Source: Aquabacterium humicola
GTDB taxonomy: Bacteria; Pseudomonadota; Gammaproteobacteria; Burkholderiales; Burkholderiaceae_C
Assembly: GCF_030167915.1 (NCBI RefSeq)
Contig: NZ_JARGNB010000006.1
Span: 248,001-312,000 of the forward strand
Length of the DNA stretch: 64,000 nt
Direction of reading: 5' to 3'
Position numbers and translations under genes: made by a program
The notes under the pieces: generated by a model
Seen by the model: only the letters and a program-made list of their open reading frames with translations
The model's database searches: none
What the model was told of the DNA's origin: nothing
Part shown: positions 62,158 to 64,000 of the stretch, piece by piece
Numbering within the stretch: position 1 is the stretch's first letter
Layout: each line of letters opens with the position of its first letter

Positions 62158-63708
62158 ATGATGCGGCGGTGTGCCGGCACTTCCTTTGCCGGCAGCCGCC
62201 TCGAAAGCCCCGTCGTGACCGAACCCGCCCTGCGCCCGCTCTTCCACTTCGACAACAGCTACGCCCGCGACCTGCCCGGCTTGGCCGTGCCCTGGCAGCC
62301 GCGCCGGGTCGACGCGCCGTCGCTGCTGTGGTTCAACCGCGCGCTGGCCGAGGAGCTGCAGCTCGATGCCGAGGCGCTCGCCGGCGAACGCGGCGCGGCG
62401 ATCTTCGGCGGCAACGAGGTGCCCGAAGGCGCGACGCCGATCGCGCAGGCCTACGCCGGCCACCAGTTCGGCGGCTTCTCCCCTTCGCTGGGGGACGGGC
62501 GTGCGCTGCTGCTGGGCGAGGTGCTCGACCGCCACGGCCGGCGTCGTGACATCGCGTTCAAGGGCTCGGGCCCGACGCCGTTCTCGCGCGGCGGCGATGG
62601 CCGCGCGGCCGTCGGCCCGGTGCTGCGCGAGGTGATCATCGGCGAGGCGCTGCAGGCCCTGGGCATCCCGACCACGCGCGCGCTGGCCGCGGTGGCCACC
62701 GGCGAGCCGGTGTTCCGCGAGGGCACGCTGCCGGGCGCGGTGCTGACGCGCGTCGCCGCCAGCCACCTGCGCGTCGGCACCTTCCAGTTCTTCGCCGCGC
62801 GGGGCGACATCGACAAGCTGCGCCTGCTGGCCGACCATGCGATCGCGCGCCACGACCCGCAGCTGGCCGGCGACCCCGATCGCTACATGGGCCTGCTGCG
62901 CGCGGTGGCCGAGCGCCAGGCGGCGCTGATCGCGCGCTGGATGCATGTCGGCTTCATCCATGGCGTGATGAACACCGACAACATGACGATCTCCGGCGAG
63001 TCGATCGACTTCGGGCCCTGCGCCTTCATGGAGGCGCATGACCCCGATGCGGTGTTCAGCTCGATCGACACGCACGGGCGCTATGCCTACGCCAACCAGC
63101 CGCTGATCGCACGCTGGAACCTCGCGCGGCTGGCCGAGGCGTTGCTGCCGCTGGTCGACGCCGACGACCCGCAGCGCGCCGTCGCCGGCGCCACCGACGT
63201 CATCGACAGCTTCCCGGCGCTGTACGACCGCCACTGGCTGACCGGCGCGCGCGCCAAGCTCGGGCTGGCGCGCGGCGACGACGGCGACCAGGCGCTCGCC
63301 GACGACTGGCTCGCGCTGCTGCAGTCGCAGGCGGTCGACCACACGCTGGCATGGCGTTACCTGGCCGATGCCGCCGACGGCGACGGCCCGAAGCTGCAGG
63401 CGCTGTTCGAGGACGCGCGGCCGCTGCACGAGTGGCTGGCGCGCTGGCGCGCACGCGCGCAGGCCGAATCGTCGATGCCGGCGCAGCGCGCGGCGGCGAT
63501 GCGGCGCGCCAGCCCGCTGTACATCGCGCGCAACCACCACGTCGAAGACGCCCTGCGCGCCGCCAGTGCCGATGGCAACCTGCAGCCGCTGCACGCGCTG
63601 CTCGCCGTGTTGGCGCAACCCTTCGACGAGCGGCCGGGGCTCGAGGCCTATGCGATGCCGGCGCCGCCCGAAGTCACGGCGCATTACCGCACGTTCTGCG
63701 GCACCTGA
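62158..63708 (+). CDS. selO: SelO/YdiU protein adenylyltransferase (AMPylase)
   Basis: SelO is a pseudokinase-fold enzyme that transfers AMP to Ser, Thr or Tyr residues of redox proteins. The 516-residue product has FHFDNSYARDLPG near the N terminus, YAGHQFGGFSPSLGDGRA, the nucleotide-binding KGSGPTPFSRGGDGRA (Lys and Arg contacting ATP), and HGVMNTDNMTISGESIDFGP with the catalytic Asn/Asp metal residues. It ends TFCGT; a plain cysteine replaces the selenocysteine of animal homologues. The start is uncertain: ATGs at 62158 and 62161 or a GTG at 62215, the last giving an N terminus closer to relatives. It lies 49 bases after the protease gene. Confidence 0.92.
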   Translation: MMRRCAGTSFAGSRLESPVVTEPALRPLFHFDNSYARDLPGLAVPWQPRRVDAPSLLWFNRALAEELQLDAEALAGERGAAIFGGNEVPEGATPIAQAYAGHQFGGFSPSLGDGRALLLGEVLDRHGRRRDIAFKGSGPTPFSRGGDGRAAVGPVLREVIIGEALQALGIPTTRALAAVATGEPVFREGTLPGAVLTRVAASHLRVGTFQFFAARGDIDKLRLLADHAIARHDPQLAGDPDRYMGLLRAVAERQAALIARWMHVGFIHGVMNTDNMTISGESIDFGPCAFMEAHDPDAVFSSIDTHGRYAYANQPLIARWNLARLAEALLPLVDADDPQRAVAGATDVIDSFPALYDRHWLTGARAKLGLARGDDGDQALADDWLALLQSQAVDHTLAWRYLADAADGDGPKLQALFEDARPLHEWLARWRARAQAESSMPAQRAAAMRRASPLYIARNHHVEDALRAASADGNLQPLHALLAVLAQPFDERPGLEAYAMPAPPEVTAHYRTFCGT

Positions 63709-63765
63709 AGGCGCCGCCCCGCCGCTTCATATGCGGCACGTATGGCCACCGGCCGTTCTGCATAT

Positions 63766-63794
63766 TTGACGTCTTGAAGCCGTCTCCGTAAGGT
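63766..63794 (+). promoter_or_regulatory. Sigma70-type promoter before the terminal lipoprotein gene
   Basis: TTGACG (63766-63771), a 17-base spacer and TAAGGT (63789-63794) form a plausible promoter 48 bases before the TTG start codon of the last gene. Confidence 0.55.
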
Positions 63795-63841
63795 CGCGCC
63801 CCGGGTCCGCTTCGGGCTCCGCGCATCACAGGGAGACACGC

Positions 63842-64000
63842 TTGGCCTTCGCCCGCATTCACAACCCGGTCCGGCGCATCGGCGCCTTCGGCATCGCGCT
63901 GCTGCTCGGGGCCTGCGCGCTGCAGGCGCCGGCGCCGGCAGGGCCCGGCGCCGACGAACCCGCGCCGCAGGCCACCGCCTGCCCGGCCGGGCTGCCCGCC
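63842..64000 (+). CDS. Lipoprotein, partial (runs off the window)
   Basis: A reading frame from TTG 63842 stays open to the window end (53 codons). It begins MAFARIHNPVRRIGAFGIAL, a basic stretch and hydrophobic core followed by the lipobox LLGAC (Cys about residue 25). A Pro/Ala-rich segment typical of the region just after lipid attachment follows. AGGGAGA is five bases before the TTG, and a promoter-like pair lies upstream. The mature domain is outside the window, so function is unknown. It is probably an outer-membrane lipoprotein. Confidence 0.72.
   Translation, partial: MAFARIHNPVRRIGAFGIALLLGACALQAPAPAGPGADEPAPQATACPAGLPA

Noticed and set aside
63694-63708. Selenocysteine codon at the SelO C terminus
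   Set aside because: The position reads a normal Cys codon (TTCTGCGGC) followed by Thr and TGA stop at the expected family end; no SECIS-like need.

Overview
The window reads as chromosomal DNA of a very G+C-rich betaproteobacterium. The Burkholderiales gene set and order, a PEP-CTERM-type protein and short GC palindromes between genes suggest the Rubrivivax/Leptothrix (Sphaerotilaceae-like) part of that order. This placement is inferred from gene content and style, not from a phylogeny. No tRNA, CRISPR array, transposase or phage gene was seen. One structural RNA gene, RNase P RNA (rnpB), is present.

Positions 1-8580 (minus strand) hold an anaerobic benzoyl-CoA operon of the ATP-dependent (class I) Thauera type, transcribed had-oah-dch-bcrC-bcrB-bcrA-bcrD-fdx. 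It covers dearomatising ring reduction, hydration, dehydrogenation and hydrolytic ring opening, plus the donor ferredoxin. Divergent from it (8813-12414, plus strand) are korA-korB, a 2-oxoglutarate:ferredoxin oxidoreductase likely to re-reduce the ferredoxin, a ferritin-like diiron protein overlapping korB, and a RidA-fold protein. A second 2-oxoacid oxidoreductase follows (12957-17270). It resembles phenylglyoxylate dehydrogenase, with a GltD-like flavin/NAD(P)H subunit fused to a ferredoxin tail. Then come an orphan LivF-type ATPase, a LysR regulator and an enoyl-CoA hydratase. Two ~90% identical copies of a long inverted-repeat element lie here: one splits bcrC from bcrB, the other precedes the second oxidoreductase.

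Positions 19900-40339 are mixed housekeeping and accessory genes: a YihY membrane protein, a DUF1328 protein, a YciA thioesterase, an Atm1-type ABC exporter, a HypT-like LysR regulator, the aapJQMP amino-acid importer, a SnoaL-like protein, pyrC, a GNAT acetyltransferase, a large patatin protein with a MAP3K/TRAF-binding-like N-terminal half, cysK, rnpB, a carboxymuconolactone-decarboxylase-like gene with a divergent HxlR regulator, a Bcr/CflA exporter, an alpha-carbonic anhydrase, a MarR regulator divergent from a siderophore-interacting protein, and a PEP-CTERM-like secreted protein.

Positions 40595-58190 are the complete division and cell-wall (dcw) cluster, mraZ-rsmH-ftsL-ftsI-murE-murF-mraY-murD-ftsW-murG-murC-ddlB-ftsQ-ftsA-ftsZ. 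Most junctions overlap by 1-11 bases. It starts from a clear sigma70-like promoter overlapped by 10-bp-spaced MraZ boxes. Two local oddities are a proline-rich insertion in MurD and an 80-codon stretch of foreign-looking codon use inside rsmH. The window ends with a small unknown protein, a class C-type serine hydrolase, a calpain-family protease, SelO and the first 53 codons of a lipoprotein.
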